Assembly: GCF_010730355.1 (NCBI RefSeq)
Contig: NZ_AP022576.1
Coordinates: forward strand, 3,348,001-3,412,000
DNA: 64,000 nt
Origin: Mycobacterium florentinum
GTDB lineage: Bacteria; Actinomycetota; Actinomycetes; Mycobacteriales; Mycobacteriaceae
Direction of reading: 5' to 3'
Shown here: in pieces, positions 26,405 through 35,057 of the stretch
How positions within the stretch are numbered: the first letter of the stretch is position 1
Layout of the letters: each line of letters starts with the position of its first letter
The notes under the pieces: model-generated
The model's input: only the letters and a program-made list of their open reading frames with translations
Databases searched by the model: none
What the model was told of the DNA's origin: nothing
Translations under genes and position numbers: made by a program

Positions 26405-26617
26405 ATGCGGCTATCCACTCGAAACCAGCTCAAAGGGACCATTACCGAGGTTGACCTCGGGACCGTGATGGCGGTCGTGAAGATCAAGCTCGATGGCGGC
26501 GATCAAATCGTCACGTCGTCGGTCACCAAGGACGCGGCAGTCGATCTCGGCCTGGCGGTCGGTCAGCCCGCGACGGTGTTCATCAAGTCCACCGAAGTCA
26601 CCATCGGGGTCGAGTAA
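26405..26617 (+). CDS. Molbindin (single Mop/TOBE domain, molybdate-binding)
   Basis: A 70-residue protein made of one Mop domain: MRLSTRNQLKGTITEVDLG, VVKIKLDGGDQIVTSSVT and GQPATVFIKSTEVTIGVE. Molbindins of this size assemble as hexamers that store molybdate or tungstate. There are no molybdate transporter (mod) genes beside it here, so it is a solitary unit. It ends one base before the convergent stop of ephF. Confidence 0.92.
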   Translation: MRLSTRNQLKGTITEVDLGTVMAVVKIKLDGGDQIVTSSVTKDAAVDLGLAVGQPATVFIKSTEVTIGVE

Positions 26618-26618
26618 C

Positions 26619-27503
26619 TCAAAGTTTCAGGAACGCGCGCAACCGATCCAGCACCAAGTCCGGTCGCTGCGCGACGATCCAGTGGCCGACGCCGTCGACC
26701 AGCTCGACCTCGAAATCGCTTATGCGGTCCTCGTATCCCTCCAATAGCCGCGGCGTGACCACCGGGTCGTCGGTACCGCTGAGCCAGCGCACCGGTACCT
26801 CGACGCGAAGATCGTTGTATTCGCCGCGCATCCAGGTGCGCATCTCCGTGGTCTGGAAGCTGCGATACCACCGCGAACCGGCTTCGGCGTGCCCGGGCTG
26901 ATTCATGCACTCGCTGTACAACCGGATGCTCTCGTCGGGCAGCGAGAATCCGCCGCCGACCCACGAACCCAGCATTCGCAGAAACCGCGAGTTCGGATCG
27001 CTGATCACCCGGGGCCCGATCACCGGCAACAGCATCGGAATCTGATACCAGAACCGCCAGAGGTCACGGACGGCCGCCAGATTGAGCTTCACCCAGGGCG
27101 CGACGGTGTTCACTCCGAAGAATCCGGTCACCTTCTCCGGATGGCGCAGCATCATGATGAACGCGGCGGGTCCGCCCCAGTCGTGCGCGACGAGCTTCAC
27201 CTTGTCGACACCCAGCTTGTCCAGCACGCCGGCGAGATCCTCGGCCAGCTCGGCCTTCAGGTAGCGCGACCTGGGCGCCGAACTCCAGCCCGCACCCCGC
27301 AGGTCGGGACACAACACCCGGTAACCATCGGCGGCCAGCGGGCCGATCAGCTCGTGCCACTCCCACCAGTTCTCGGGGAAGCCGTGTACCAGCATGACGG
27401 CCGGACCGTCGGCCGGACCGGCATCGGCGACGTGGATTGTCACACCGTCGCCGAGTTCTACGTACCGATGCTGGACGCCGTCCAACGCGGGCATGGTAAC
27501 CAT
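26619..27503 (-). CDS. ephF: Epoxide hydrolase-like alpha/beta hydrolase EphF
   Basis: A 294-residue alpha/beta hydrolase of the epoxide hydrolase group, counterpart of Rv0134. The HGFPENWWEWHEL oxyanion motif is followed by the nucleophile loop VAHDWGGPAA (Asp), and a C-terminal GVGHWIVAQRPD supplies the histidine. Aspartate as nucleophile supports epoxide hydrolase rather than esterase. A second ATG three codons in (MPALDG) is the more usual family start. The endogenous epoxide is unknown. Confidence 0.9.
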   Translation of the reverse strand: MVTMPALDGVQHRYVELGDGVTIHVADAGPADGPAVMLVHGFPENWWEWHELIGPLAADGYRVLCPDLRGAGWSSAPRSRYLKAELAEDLAGVLDKLGVDKVKLVAHDWGGPAAFIMMLRHPEKVTGFFGVNTVAPWVKLNLAAVRDLWRFWYQIPMLLPVIGPRVISDPNSRFLRMLGSWVGGGFSLPDESIRLYSECMNQPGHAEAGSRWYRSFQTTEMRTWMRGEYNDLRVEVPVRWLSGTDDPVVTPRLLEGYEDRISDFEVELVDGVGHWIVAQRPDLVLDRLRAFLKL

Positions 27504-27527
27504 GCTTGAAAAGCTAGCGCACCGAGC

Positions 27528-28763
27528 CTATTTCAGGAACCGTTCGATGTAGGGAGCGAACCGTTCGCGCAGCGCGCTCTCCTGCAGCCCGAACATTTCG
27601 AACGAGGTTTCCACGCTTCCCAGCCGGCCGCGCTGGTGGCCGGCCAGATAGTCGGCGATCGGCTGACGCGCTTCGGCGGTGAACGGTTCGCCGGCCAGGG
27701 CGTAAACCCGTTCGGCGACGGCGAGTTCGTCGGCCATGAAGTCGTCGAATCGGATGTCGAGCGAGCGTTCCGGGCCGATCGTGTCGCGGTCGCGGACGAG
27801 CGCGGTGAGCATCTGGTCGAGGCGGTCGACCCAGGAGTTGGCGATCAGTTCGACCGGCACCGGTGAGCGGTGCATGCGGGCGGAGTAGGTGATCATCGCG
27901 ATCATCGACAGCGCGACCGGTACCGGATCGCGGTGGGTGAACACGACGATGCTGTCGCCGAAGACGCGGTCCAGCACCGGCACCTGCTCGAGGTGCTGGG
28001 GCGACTTGAGCAGCCAGCGCTCGCCCCCGCGCAGGAACTGCATGGCCTTGAGTTGGGTGGCGAGGTATTGATAGTGCGGCGTCTGGTCGTGCGCCCGGTA
28101 GTAGTCACGCCAGCGGGGCACCTCGGCCAGTGTCTCGAACAGCATCGTCGATATGTCGTTGGCCAGCAGCTGGATCTCTTCGTGCACGTGATCGGTGGTC
28201 ATCTCGTGCATCAGCGGGAAATACGGCATCACCATGTTGACCACGCCGACGGCGACGTCCATCCGCGTCCGGCGCGGATCCGGTTCGGCGCCAACCTCAT
28301 TCGGTAAGGGAAATGGCTCGTTGCTTTCCCAGTACGGCATGGTGCGGAAGGTGGGCGGCGCGGCCAGCAGGTTGTGCAGGTGCGTGGTGCCGGTACGGGG
28401 CAGCCCGGCGATGACGATCGGCGAGCGCAGTTCGATGTCGTTGATCTCGGGGTGGCGGCGCAGCAGGTCGGTCAGCAGCAGCCGGTTCTTGAGCAGCTGC
28501 AGCAGTTGCCCGTAGAAGTTCACCCGTCCGGCGTCGTGCAGCCCGTCGATCTCGCGCAGTGCGGTGAGGTAGACGTCGAGGCGCTCCCGGTAGTCGTCGG
28601 GCCCGAAATCGTGCAGGCCGGTGTCGGCGCTGGCCTGCGCGTGCAGCGCGTCGGCGTCCAACCGGCACTGCGCGGCCATCATGGCCATCATGTCGAGGAT
28701 CTGCCGGCCCTCGGCGCTGAATTGGGGCTGGGCAAGGTCAGTTAGGCGAACGGCGTCGGTCAC
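27528..28763 (-). CDS. Sulfotransferase family protein (PAPS-dependent)
   Basis: A 411-residue protein with the 5'-phosphosulfate-binding loop GLPRTGTTHLHNLL (PRTGTT at residues 122-127) and a second block FTHRDPVPVALSMIAM that contacts the 3'-phosphate, as in PAPS-dependent sulfotransferases of the Sulfotransfer_3 type. Such proteins are numerous in nontuberculous mycobacteria; acceptors may be lipids, sugars or alcohols. The start is GTG. It is the first gene of an accessory block inserted between ephF and the Rv0133-like acetyltransferase, divergent from a TetR gene. Confidence 0.88.
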   Translation of the reverse strand: MTDAVRLTDLAQPQFSAEGRQILDMMAMMAAQCRLDADALHAQASADTGLHDFGPDDYRERLDVYLTALREIDGLHDAGRVNFYGQLLQLLKNRLLLTDLLRRHPEINDIELRSPIVIAGLPRTGTTHLHNLLAAPPTFRTMPYWESNEPFPLPNEVGAEPDPRRTRMDVAVGVVNMVMPYFPLMHEMTTDHVHEEIQLLANDISTMLFETLAEVPRWRDYYRAHDQTPHYQYLATQLKAMQFLRGGERWLLKSPQHLEQVPVLDRVFGDSIVVFTHRDPVPVALSMIAMITYSARMHRSPVPVELIANSWVDRLDQMLTALVRDRDTIGPERSLDIRFDDFMADELAVAERVYALAGEPFTAEARQPIADYLAGHQRGRLGSVETSFEMFGLQESALRERFAPYIERFLK

Positions 28764-28791
28764 GGCGACTTATGTTACTCTGAGTTTCGTA

Positions 28792-29367
28792 ATGGTTGTA
28801 GACTTTGGCCGACCTCGTGACCCGCGCATCGACGGCGCGGTGCTGCGCGCCACCGTCGAACTGCTCGCCGAGACGGGCTATCCCGGCCTGTTGGTCTCGG
28901 CGATCGCCGAGCGAGCCGGCACCAGCAAGCCCGCGATCTACCGCCGTTGGCCCAGCAAGGCGCACCTGGTGCACGAGGCGGTGTTCCCGATCGGTGCCGC
29001 GACGGACCTTCCCGACACCGGATCGCTGCCGGAGGATCTGCGCGAAATGGTGCGCCGCGCAATGGTTTTCCTGACGACGCCGGCCGCCAAAGCGGCGCTG
29101 CCGGGGTTGGTCGGCGAGATGGCGGCGGACCCGACGCTGCATTCGGCGCTGTTGGAGCGCTTCGCCGGCATCATCGGCGGCGGGCTCGCCGAACTGTTGG
29201 AAAGTGCCGCAGCGCGCGGTGAGGTTCGTGCGGACGTGACCGCGGCCGAATTGGCCGAAGCGATGGCCGGCATCACGCTGATCGGCCTGCTCACCCGCCC
29301 CGCCGAACTCGACGGCACCTGGGTCGATCGCACCACCACGTTGCTCCTGAAAGGAATCACCGCATGA
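28792..29367 (+). CDS. TetR-family transcriptional regulator
   Basis: A 191-residue TetR protein: GRPRDPRIDGAVLRATVELLAETGYPGLLVSAIAERAGTSKPAIYRRWPSK, a form common in actinobacterial TetR regulators with the WPSK end of the recognition helix. The stop overlaps the start of the DUF1214 gene by four bases (ATGA), so they are co-expressed. Divergent from the sulfotransferase gene, which is a plausible second target. No convincing long dyad is seen in the 28-base gap. Confidence 0.9.
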   Translation: MVVDFGRPRDPRIDGAVLRATVELLAETGYPGLLVSAIAERAGTSKPAIYRRWPSKAHLVHEAVFPIGAATDLPDTGSLPEDLREMVRRAMVFLTTPAAKAALPGLVGEMAADPTLHSALLERFAGIIGGGLAELLESAAARGEVRADVTAAELAEAMAGITLIGLLTRPAELDGTWVDRTTTLLLKGITA

Positions 29368-30467
29368 CGCACGAATCGACCGCCGCGTGGAAAGAGTTGC
29401 TGGCCACCATCGGCGACCTCGACCGCAACTTTCTGGAGGGGGACCGGGCGGTCTCCGACGACCGCCACATTGCCGACGGCTACCGCATGCTGGCGACGAC
29501 CCTGGGCGTCGCCTTCGACACGTACCTGTTCCCCGAACCGGGTCGCCCGCAGTTCGTCGCGGTCAACACGCCATTCCGACGCGACCGCCGATGGGGCGGT
29601 GACAACACCGACGCGTATTACTTCATCTGCCCGGTCGACCCGCAGCGTCGCTACCGCATCAGCGGCAATAAGGGTGACAGCGTGTACTTTTCGGTGACCG
29701 CCTACAACGAACCATCCCCGGGCGCATGGTCGGACCGGATCGTCGCGATCGTGCGCGACACCGATCTGGACATCGATGCCGACGGCAACTTCTCCTTCGA
29801 GTTCCCGCCGACGGCTGACGCCGCCGTGCTGATGACCCGCGATTACCAGGCCAACCCGCTGACCGGGCGCCCGGTGGCGTGGAACATCGAGGCGCTCGAC
29901 GATCCGGAGCCGATCCGCCATGGCGACGCCGAAACAGCGGCCAGACTGCGCGCGGCCGCCGCCTGGATGCGCACCATGGGTGCCATCGTGCCCCTCCCGG
30001 TCGGGACGCGGGTCGACGACCAACACGGGCTGGGCCACGAAACTGTCCACTCCGCAAACGAATTCGCAGCCCCCTATCAAGTGCCCGACGCCAACTTCGG
30101 CTGGTCGGCGCGCGACGCGTGCTACGCCTACGGCAGTTTCGTGCTCGACGACGACGAGGCGCTGGTCATCACGCACCGGCCGCCGTCGTGCCGGTTCTGG
30201 AACCTGGTGGTGTGGAACCAGTTCATGGCCACTTACGGCGACGAGGACGCCCGCTCTTCGCTCAACAACCACACCGCCGAACTCAACAGCGACGGCACCG
30301 TCACGATCGTCTTGTCCGGCACTCCGACGGCGCACCCGAATTCGCTTACGACGCTAGGCTATCCGCAGGGCAACCTCGCGTTCCGCTGGTTCCTATCCGA
30401 CGGTGTGCCGGTACGCCCTGAGGTACAGCTCGTCAAGGCCATCGACGCACCGACCGCGGTGCACTAG
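29364..30467 (+). CDS. DUF1214 domain-containing protein
   Basis: A 367-residue protein of the DUF1214 (and DUF1254-like) group. Typical pieces: YYFICPVDPQRRYRISGNKGDSVYFSVTAYN in the middle and FWNLVVWNQFM, LGYPQGNLAFRWFLSDGVPVRPEV near the end. No signal peptide or membrane segment is visible. Members are often found next to sulfotransferases or lipid genes in mycobacteria; the reaction is unknown. Translationally coupled to the TetR gene upstream; its stop overlaps that of the convergent oxidoreductase gene. Confidence 0.85.
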   Translation: MTHESTAAWKELLATIGDLDRNFLEGDRAVSDDRHIADGYRMLATTLGVAFDTYLFPEPGRPQFVAVNTPFRRDRRWGGDNTDAYYFICPVDPQRRYRISGNKGDSVYFSVTAYNEPSPGAWSDRIVAIVRDTDLDIDADGNFSFEFPPTADAAVLMTRDYQANPLTGRPVAWNIEALDDPEPIRHGDAETAARLRAAAAWMRTMGAIVPLPVGTRVDDQHGLGHETVHSANEFAAPYQVPDANFGWSARDACYAYGSFVLDDDEALVITHRPPSCRFWNLVVWNQFMATYGDEDARSSLNNHTAELNSDGTVTIVLSGTPTAHPNSLTTLGYPQGNLAFRWFLSDGVPVRPEVQLVKAIDAPTAVH

Positions 30468-31510
30468 GTCTGCCGGACCAGCTCGATCGCGCGGCCCAGC
30501 GTTTCCAGCTTGGCATCGAGCGTCTCGCCGGCGGGATAGAGCCGCACGGTGTTGACGCCGGCGTCGCGCCAGACCGCAAGGCGCGCACGGACCATCGGCT
30601 CGGTGCCGATCAGCGTGGTGCCCAGCACCATATCGTCGGTCACCAGCCGGGCGGCACCGTCGCGGTCACCGTCCTGCCAGCGCTCGCGCACGGCGGCGGC
30701 GACGTCGGCCCAGCCCTGCCGGCTGTAGGCCTGGTTGTAGAAGTTCGTGCTCGACGACCCCATCCCGCCGAGGCTGAACGCGAGCTCCTTCTTGCGGCCG
30801 GCAACCATGCCGTTCAGTTCGTCCTCATCGGCCGCGAACGCGACCTCGGCGCCCTGACAGATGTCGATGTCCGCGCGGGTACGCCCGCCGGCCGCCAGGC
30901 CCTCGTCGAGGTGGGCGAAGTACGCCCCGGCCGCGCCCTCCGGGACGAAGCTGGTGCCCAGCCAGCCGTCGGCGATCTCCCCGGTCAGCCGCAGCATCGC
31001 CGGGGACAGCGTGGCCAGGTAGATCGGAATGGCGTGCTGAGGTGCGTTCGACACCCGCATCGGCACCGCCTCGCCGGGGCGGGGAATCTGAAATTCCTTG
31101 CCGGAATGGGAGATCTTGCCGCCGGCGAACACCTGCCGCACGATGTCTACGGTTTCCCTGATCCGGGTCAGCGGCCGGTTGAACGAGACACCGTGCAGGC
31201 CCTCGATCACCTGGGGACCCGAGGCGCCCAGACCCAGCAAGAACCGCCCGTTGGACAGGTTGGACACCGTGATCGCGGTCTGAGCGACCAGCACCGGCGA
31301 CCGGGTGCCGACCTGCAGGATTCCGGAGCCGAGCAGCATCTTCTCGGTACGGGCGGCGAGGTAGCCCAGCGCCGACGGCGCATCCGCGCCCCACGCCTCG
31401 GCGACCCAGCACACGTCGAGTCCCAGCTTTTCGGCTTCGACGGCCAGCGTCACCACCTGGGCGACTTCGTCGCTGCCGCCGGACAACTCGACCGTCGTCG
31501 CGGTGCGCAT
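30464..31510 (-). CDS. Luciferase-like (LLM class), probably F420-dependent oxidoreductase
   Basis: A 348-residue TIM-barrel protein of the luciferase-like monooxygenase superfamily. Features: VEAEKLGLDVCWVAEAWGADAPSALGYLAARTEKMLLG at the N-terminus, LSNGRFLLGLGASGPQVIEG, and YLATLSPAMLRLTGEIADGWLGTSF, all typical of mycobacterial F420-binding members. Reaction and substrate are unknown. The start codon overlaps by one base the stop of the SRPBCC gene, and the two are co-transcribed. Confidence 0.88.
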   Translation of the reverse strand: MRTATTVELSGGSDEVAQVVTLAVEAEKLGLDVCWVAEAWGADAPSALGYLAARTEKMLLGSGILQVGTRSPVLVAQTAITVSNLSNGRFLLGLGASGPQVIEGLHGVSFNRPLTRIRETVDIVRQVFAGGKISHSGKEFQIPRPGEAVPMRVSNAPQHAIPIYLATLSPAMLRLTGEIADGWLGTSFVPEGAAGAYFAHLDEGLAAGGRTRADIDICQGAEVAFAADEDELNGMVAGRKKELAFSLGGMGSSSTNFYNQAYSRQGWADVAAAVRERWQDGDRDGAARLVTDDMVLGTTLIGTEPMVRARLAVWRDAGVNTVRLYPAGETLDAKLETLGRAIELVRQT

Positions 31511-32034
31511 CAACGGACCCCCCGTTCGGCCAGCCTCTTGATTGCGGCCAGCGTCGTGCTGATCGCCGTCTCGAATTCGCGCATCCGGACGAACACGATC
31601 TTTTCTTCCTTGTCCGGCATCGAATCGATCGCCACCGACAGCCCCGAGCGTCCCGGTCCCATCTGCATCCAGTAGCTCAGGTTGGTGCCGCCGTCGCGGG
31701 GTGCCAGCCGGAACCGCCAGATCGACGACGGGTGTTCGACATCGCCGACCGCCCAGGCGAATTCCTTTGGCGGCTCGCAGGCGACGATGTGCGAGGTGGT
31801 GCTCCATTCGCCGAACGCGTCGTGCTGGCTGTGTCCGACGAAGCTGGCACCGACCTCGGGCCCCTCGGCACCGCCAGCCCACTCGACGGACTGCAACTCG
31901 TTGCTGAACGTCGGCATCAGTTTGATATCCGAGATCAGGTTCCAGACCCGGGAGGGATCGGCGTCGATCCACGTCGAGACTTCCACCGTCGGCTTATCCG
32001 CATAACGTGCACCGGTCCACTCCACGCAGCCCAT
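31510..32034 (-). CDS. SRPBCC (START-like) lipid-binding family protein
   Basis: A 174-residue polyketide cyclase/START-like protein: VEVSTWIDADPSRVWNLISDIKLMPTFSNELQSVEW, then GHSQHDAFGEWSTTSHIVACEPPKEFAW, the usual helix-grip fold order with a long C-terminal helix (FETAISTTLAAIKRLAE). Such proteins bind hydrophobic ligands. Its coupling to the luciferase-like oxidoreductase suggests a common hydrophobic substrate. It follows the desaturase gene on the same strand after a 22-base gap. Confidence 0.88.
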   Translation of the reverse strand: MGCVEWTGARYADKPTVEVSTWIDADPSRVWNLISDIKLMPTFSNELQSVEWAGGAEGPEVGASFVGHSQHDAFGEWSTTSHIVACEPPKEFAWAVGDVEHPSSIWRFRLAPRDGGTNLSYWMQMGPGRSGLSVAIDSMPDKEEKIVFVRMREFETAISTTLAAIKRLAERGVR

Positions 32035-32056
32035 TGTCCCCCACCCGGGGCGGGAC

Positions 32057-33178
32057 TCAGGCGGCGACGAGCTCGCGGTCGGCCGGCTTGCCGGCCTTGA
32101 TCTTCGGCAGCAAAGACGTCAGCTTGCCCGGTTCCGGGAAGGTCAGCTTGACGATCTTGCGCACGACGGTGCCGAACTGCTGCGGCAGCGGGCCCTTGTT
32201 GTAGGGGATCCCGTAGCGCTCGCAGATCTCCTGCACCTCGGGCGCGATCGTCGAATACCGGCGGGCCGGCATGTCGGGGAACAGATGGTGCTCGATCTGG
32301 TGTGACAGGTTGCCGGACAGCAGGTGGAAGATCTTGCCTCCGGTCAGGTTGGCCGAACCGAGCACCTGGCGGAAGTACCACTGGCCACGCGACTCGTCCT
32401 GGGTCTCCTCGATCGTGAATTCCTGTGTGCCGTCCGGGAAGTGGCCGCAGAAGATGATCATGTACGACCACACGTTGCGCATCAGGTTTGCGGTCAGGTT
32501 GCCCGCGAAGACGAACGGCGCGAACGGGCCGGCCAGCAACGGGAAGGCGACGTAGTCCTTGAGTGTCTGGCGCTTCGTCTTCTTCCAGATCTCCTTCAGG
32601 GTGCCCAGCTTGTCGCGGACCCGGATCTCGCCGGCGCGGATCTTCTCGGTCTCCAGTTCGTGCAGCGCAACGCCGTATTGGAACAGCACCATCAGCAGGA
32701 AGGCATACAGCGGGTTGCCGATGAAATACGGCGTCCATTTCTGGTCTTCGCTCATCCGGATGATGCCATAGCCGATGTCGCGGTCCATCCCGACGATGTT
32801 GGTGTGGGTGTGGTGCATGTAGTTGTGCGAGTGCCGCCACTGATCGGCCGGGCACGCGGTGTCCCATTCGAACGAGCGCCCGGAGATCGTCGGGTCACGC
32901 ATCCAGTCGTACTGACCGTGCATGATGTTGTGGCCGATCTCCATGTTGTCCAGGATTTTCGCGACACCCAGCATCGCGGTGCCCAGCAGCCAGGCCGGCG
33001 GCAGGAACAGCAGAACGCGTCCGCCGACTTCCAGCGCCCGCTGGGTCTTGATGACGCGGCGGATGTAGTCGGCGTCTTCTTCGCCGAGGTCTGCCATCAC
33101 GCGGTCTCTGATGGCGTCGAGTTCACGGCCGAACGCGTCGGCCTGCTCGGGGGTAAGAGTGATCTTGTTGTGCGACAT
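32057..33178 (-). CDS. Membrane fatty-acid desaturase (DesA3-like)
   Basis: A 373-residue di-iron membrane acyl desaturase with the three histidine boxes: HNIMH (residues 83-87), HNYMHH (118-123) and HQIEHH in the C-terminal half, separated by hydrophobic segments. Closest in type to M. tuberculosis DesA3 (Rv3229c), the stearoyl-CoA delta-9 desaturase that makes oleic acid and depends on the reductase Rv3230c. The adjacent upstream gene encodes just such a reductase, so the pair is a complete desaturase system. In H37Rv the pair is elsewhere; whether this is the only copy in this genome cannot be seen. Confidence 0.92.
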   Translation of the reverse strand: MSHNKITLTPEQADAFGRELDAIRDRVMADLGEEDADYIRRVIKTQRALEVGGRVLLFLPPAWLLGTAMLGVAKILDNMEIGHNIMHGQYDWMRDPTISGRSFEWDTACPADQWRHSHNYMHHTHTNIVGMDRDIGYGIIRMSEDQKWTPYFIGNPLYAFLLMVLFQYGVALHELETEKIRAGEIRVRDKLGTLKEIWKKTKRQTLKDYVAFPLLAGPFAPFVFAGNLTANLMRNVWSYMIIFCGHFPDGTQEFTIEETQDESRGQWYFRQVLGSANLTGGKIFHLLSGNLSHQIEHHLFPDMPARRYSTIAPEVQEICERYGIPYNKGPLPQQFGTVVRKIVKLTFPEPGKLTSLLPKIKAGKPADRELVAA

Positions 33179-33206
33179 AGCCCCTCCTTCAAGGGTTGGT
33201 GGGCTG

Positions 33207-34313
33207 TTAGAGCGAGAGATCGACGTCGCCCACGGGGACGGAGACGCAGATCTGGATGTTTTCGTCCGGGGCGGTCGAGACCGCGCCGGTGGTCAAGCTG
33301 CGCACGGTGCCGGAGACCTTCCGGCGCGTGCAGGTGTGGCAGATGCCCATCCGGCATCCGTTCTCCGGCGTCAGGCCGGCCGATTCGGCCTGCTCGAGCA
33401 GCGAGCGTCCGTCGTCGACGACGTCAACGCCGCTGTCCGCGAACGTGATTCGGCCGCCCGATGGGTTCGCCGGAGCCGTGATCACCGGCGGCACGAAGCT
33501 CTCGGTGTAGACGTTGTCGCAGTGTTCGCGGACTGCCTCGACCAAAGCACTTGGGCCGCAGACGAATACCGCATCCGGTGCGGGCATCGCCGCGGCCAGG
33601 TGCTGCGGTCCGAAGCGGCCGGCCAGCTCACCCGTACCCGAACGGGTGTAGCCGTGCAGCACCTTCACCCCGGTCATCGTGCTCAGCTCGTCGCGGTAGC
33701 AGGCCTCGGCTTCGGTGCGGGCGTAGTGGACGAACGCGATTTCGGCCCCCTGGTTTTGCAAGTGCCCCTCTGCAACCAGGGTGCGCAGCATCGACATGAC
33801 GGGCGTGATGCCGCTGCCGCCGGAGACGAGGAGAATCCGCCGGGGCCGTTGGGTCGGCAGGACGAAGTCGCCGCCGACCCCGGACAACCCGACCACCATG
33901 CCTTGGCGGGCCTGCTCGTACAGATAGTTCGAGACCAGGCCGTCTGCGTGGCGGCCGACGGTCAGCTCCAGGGTCGAGCTGCCTTCGACGTTGGCCGGTG
34001 AGTAGCAGCGGGTGTGCCGGCGGCCGTCGATGTCGAGCGCGACGTTGACGTACTGACCGGCCCTGAAGGTGTGGGTGGACGTGAAGCTCTCGTTCGGAGC
34101 GAGGGTGAGTGTGACGCTGCGCGGCGTGGTGCGGCGCACGTCGACGACCTTGGCGCGGGCTTCGCCCTGGGTCCAGGTTGGGTCTACCAGCTCGGTGTAG
34201 CGGTCCACGCCGTGCGGTCCGGTGAGCAGGTCAACCAGGTCGGAACCGAGGACGCGGTCCCGGAAAGTCTTGGCGAAGCTCCGACGCGGGGTCTGACTTC
34301 TTTGAGTGAACAT
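33207..34313 (-). CDS. Ferredoxin-type oxidoreductase partner of the desaturase (Rv3230c-like)
   Basis: A 368-residue electron-transfer protein. An FAD domain (RAGQYVNVALDIDG, RCYSPAN) and an NAD(P) domain (RILLVSGGSGITPVMSML, VFVCGPSALVEAV) are followed by a C-terminal plant-type [2Fe-2S] domain with CRMGICHTC plus a later cysteine (NIQICV). This order matches Rv3230c, which feeds electrons to DesA3. The ATG giving MFTQRSQTPRR is chosen because AGAGGACGG lies upstream. Divergent from a FabR/DesT-like repressor, probably its regulator. Confidence 0.92.
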   Translation of the reverse strand: MFTQRSQTPRRSFAKTFRDRVLGSDLVDLLTGPHGVDRYTELVDPTWTQGEARAKVVDVRRTTPRSVTLTLAPNESFTSTHTFRAGQYVNVALDIDGRRHTRCYSPANVEGSSTLELTVGRHADGLVSNYLYEQARQGMVVGLSGVGGDFVLPTQRPRRILLVSGGSGITPVMSMLRTLVAEGHLQNQGAEIAFVHYARTEAEACYRDELSTMTGVKVLHGYTRSGTGELAGRFGPQHLAAAMPAPDAVFVCGPSALVEAVREHCDNVYTESFVPPVITAPANPSGGRITFADSGVDVVDDGRSLLEQAESAGLTPENGCRMGICHTCTRRKVSGTVRSLTTGAVSTAPDENIQICVSVPVGDVDLSL

Positions 34314-34374
34314 GTGTACACCGTCCTCTTGGACGCTGCAGCTAGTCAAGGATTTCCGCAGCTCTGTGGTAGGC

Positions 34375-34387
34375 TTCACATAGTGAA
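34375..34387. promoter_or_regulatory. Dyad TTCAC-N3-GTGAA at the start of the desaturase repressor gene
   Basis: A perfect 5-base inverted repeat around ATA whose right half includes the GTG start of the TetR-type repressor gene. A second short palindrome, GTGTACAC, lies just upstream of the oxidoreductase ATG. DesT and FabR, the relatives of this regulator, bind palindromes in the same divergent arrangement. The arms are short. Confidence 0.4.
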
Positions 34388-35057
34388 CGGTCGTACTCCT
34401 AGCTCACGGCCGCACCGTTCTAGCCGCGAGCGCTCCCGCGAAAGCCCCTCCCGTGAAGAGCGCAAAGAGGCGACTCGGCGCGCCATCATCGCCGCTGCTC
34501 TCAAGCTGCTGCAGGACCGCAGCTTTTCCGCCCTGAGCCTGCGTGAGGTGACCCGCGAGGTCGGGATCGTCCCGGCGGCGTTCTATCGGCACTTCGAGTC
34601 GATGGAGGCGCTCGGGCTGGTGCTCATCGACGAGTCATTCCGCAGCTTGCGCGACACCTTGCGCGATGCGCGGGCCGGCAGGCTCGACCCGAACCGGGTG
34701 ATCGAGTCGTCCGTCGAAATCCTGATCGGCAGCGTCGCGGACCGACGCGAGCACTGGCGGCTGATCGGCCGCGAACGCAACAGCGGGCTGAGCGTGCTGC
34801 GCTACGCGATCCGCACCGAGATCCGGCTGATCACCTCCGAGCTGGCGACCGACCTGGCCCGCTTCCCGGGACTCAATGCGTGGAGCACCGAGGACCTCAA
34901 CGTGCTGGCGACCCTGTTCGTCAACTCGATGATCGTGATCGCCGAGGCGATCGAAGACGCCCAGACCGCCGAGGCGCTCGAAGACATCCGGCGTACCGCC
35001 GTCAAACAGCTGCGGATGATCGCCATCGGTATCGCCGGCTGGCGCAGCACTCCTTAA
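34383..35057 (+). CDS. TetR-family repressor, FabR/DesT-like (desaturase control)
   Basis: A 224-residue regulator with a basic serine/arginine-rich N-terminal tail, then RRAIIAAALKLLQDRSFSALSLREVTREVGIVPAAFYRHFESMEALGLVLIDESFRSLR. This LSLREVxREVGIxPxxFYRHF plus LGLxxxDE pattern is that of E. coli FabR and Pseudomonas DesT, which sense the unsaturated/saturated acyl-CoA ratio and repress desaturation genes. It lies divergently next to the desaturase-reductase operon, so the same role is likely here. The C-terminus (KQLRMIAIGIAGW) also resembles FabR. Convergent overlap with the acetyltransferase gene. Confidence 0.85.
   Translation: MNGRTPSSRPHRSSRERSRESPSREERKEATRRAIIAAALKLLQDRSFSALSLREVTREVGIVPAAFYRHFESMEALGLVLIDESFRSLRDTLRDARAGRLDPNRVIESSVEILIGSVADRREHWRLIGRERNSGLSVLRYAIRTEIRLITSELATDLARFPGLNAWSTEDLNVLATLFVNSMIVIAEAIEDAQTAEALEDIRRTAVKQLRMIAIGIAGWRSTP

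Noticed and set aside
28777..28785. Short palindrome ACTC-T-GAGT between the sulfotransferase and TetR genes.
   Set aside because: Arms of four bases are expected by chance; no extension supports an operator.
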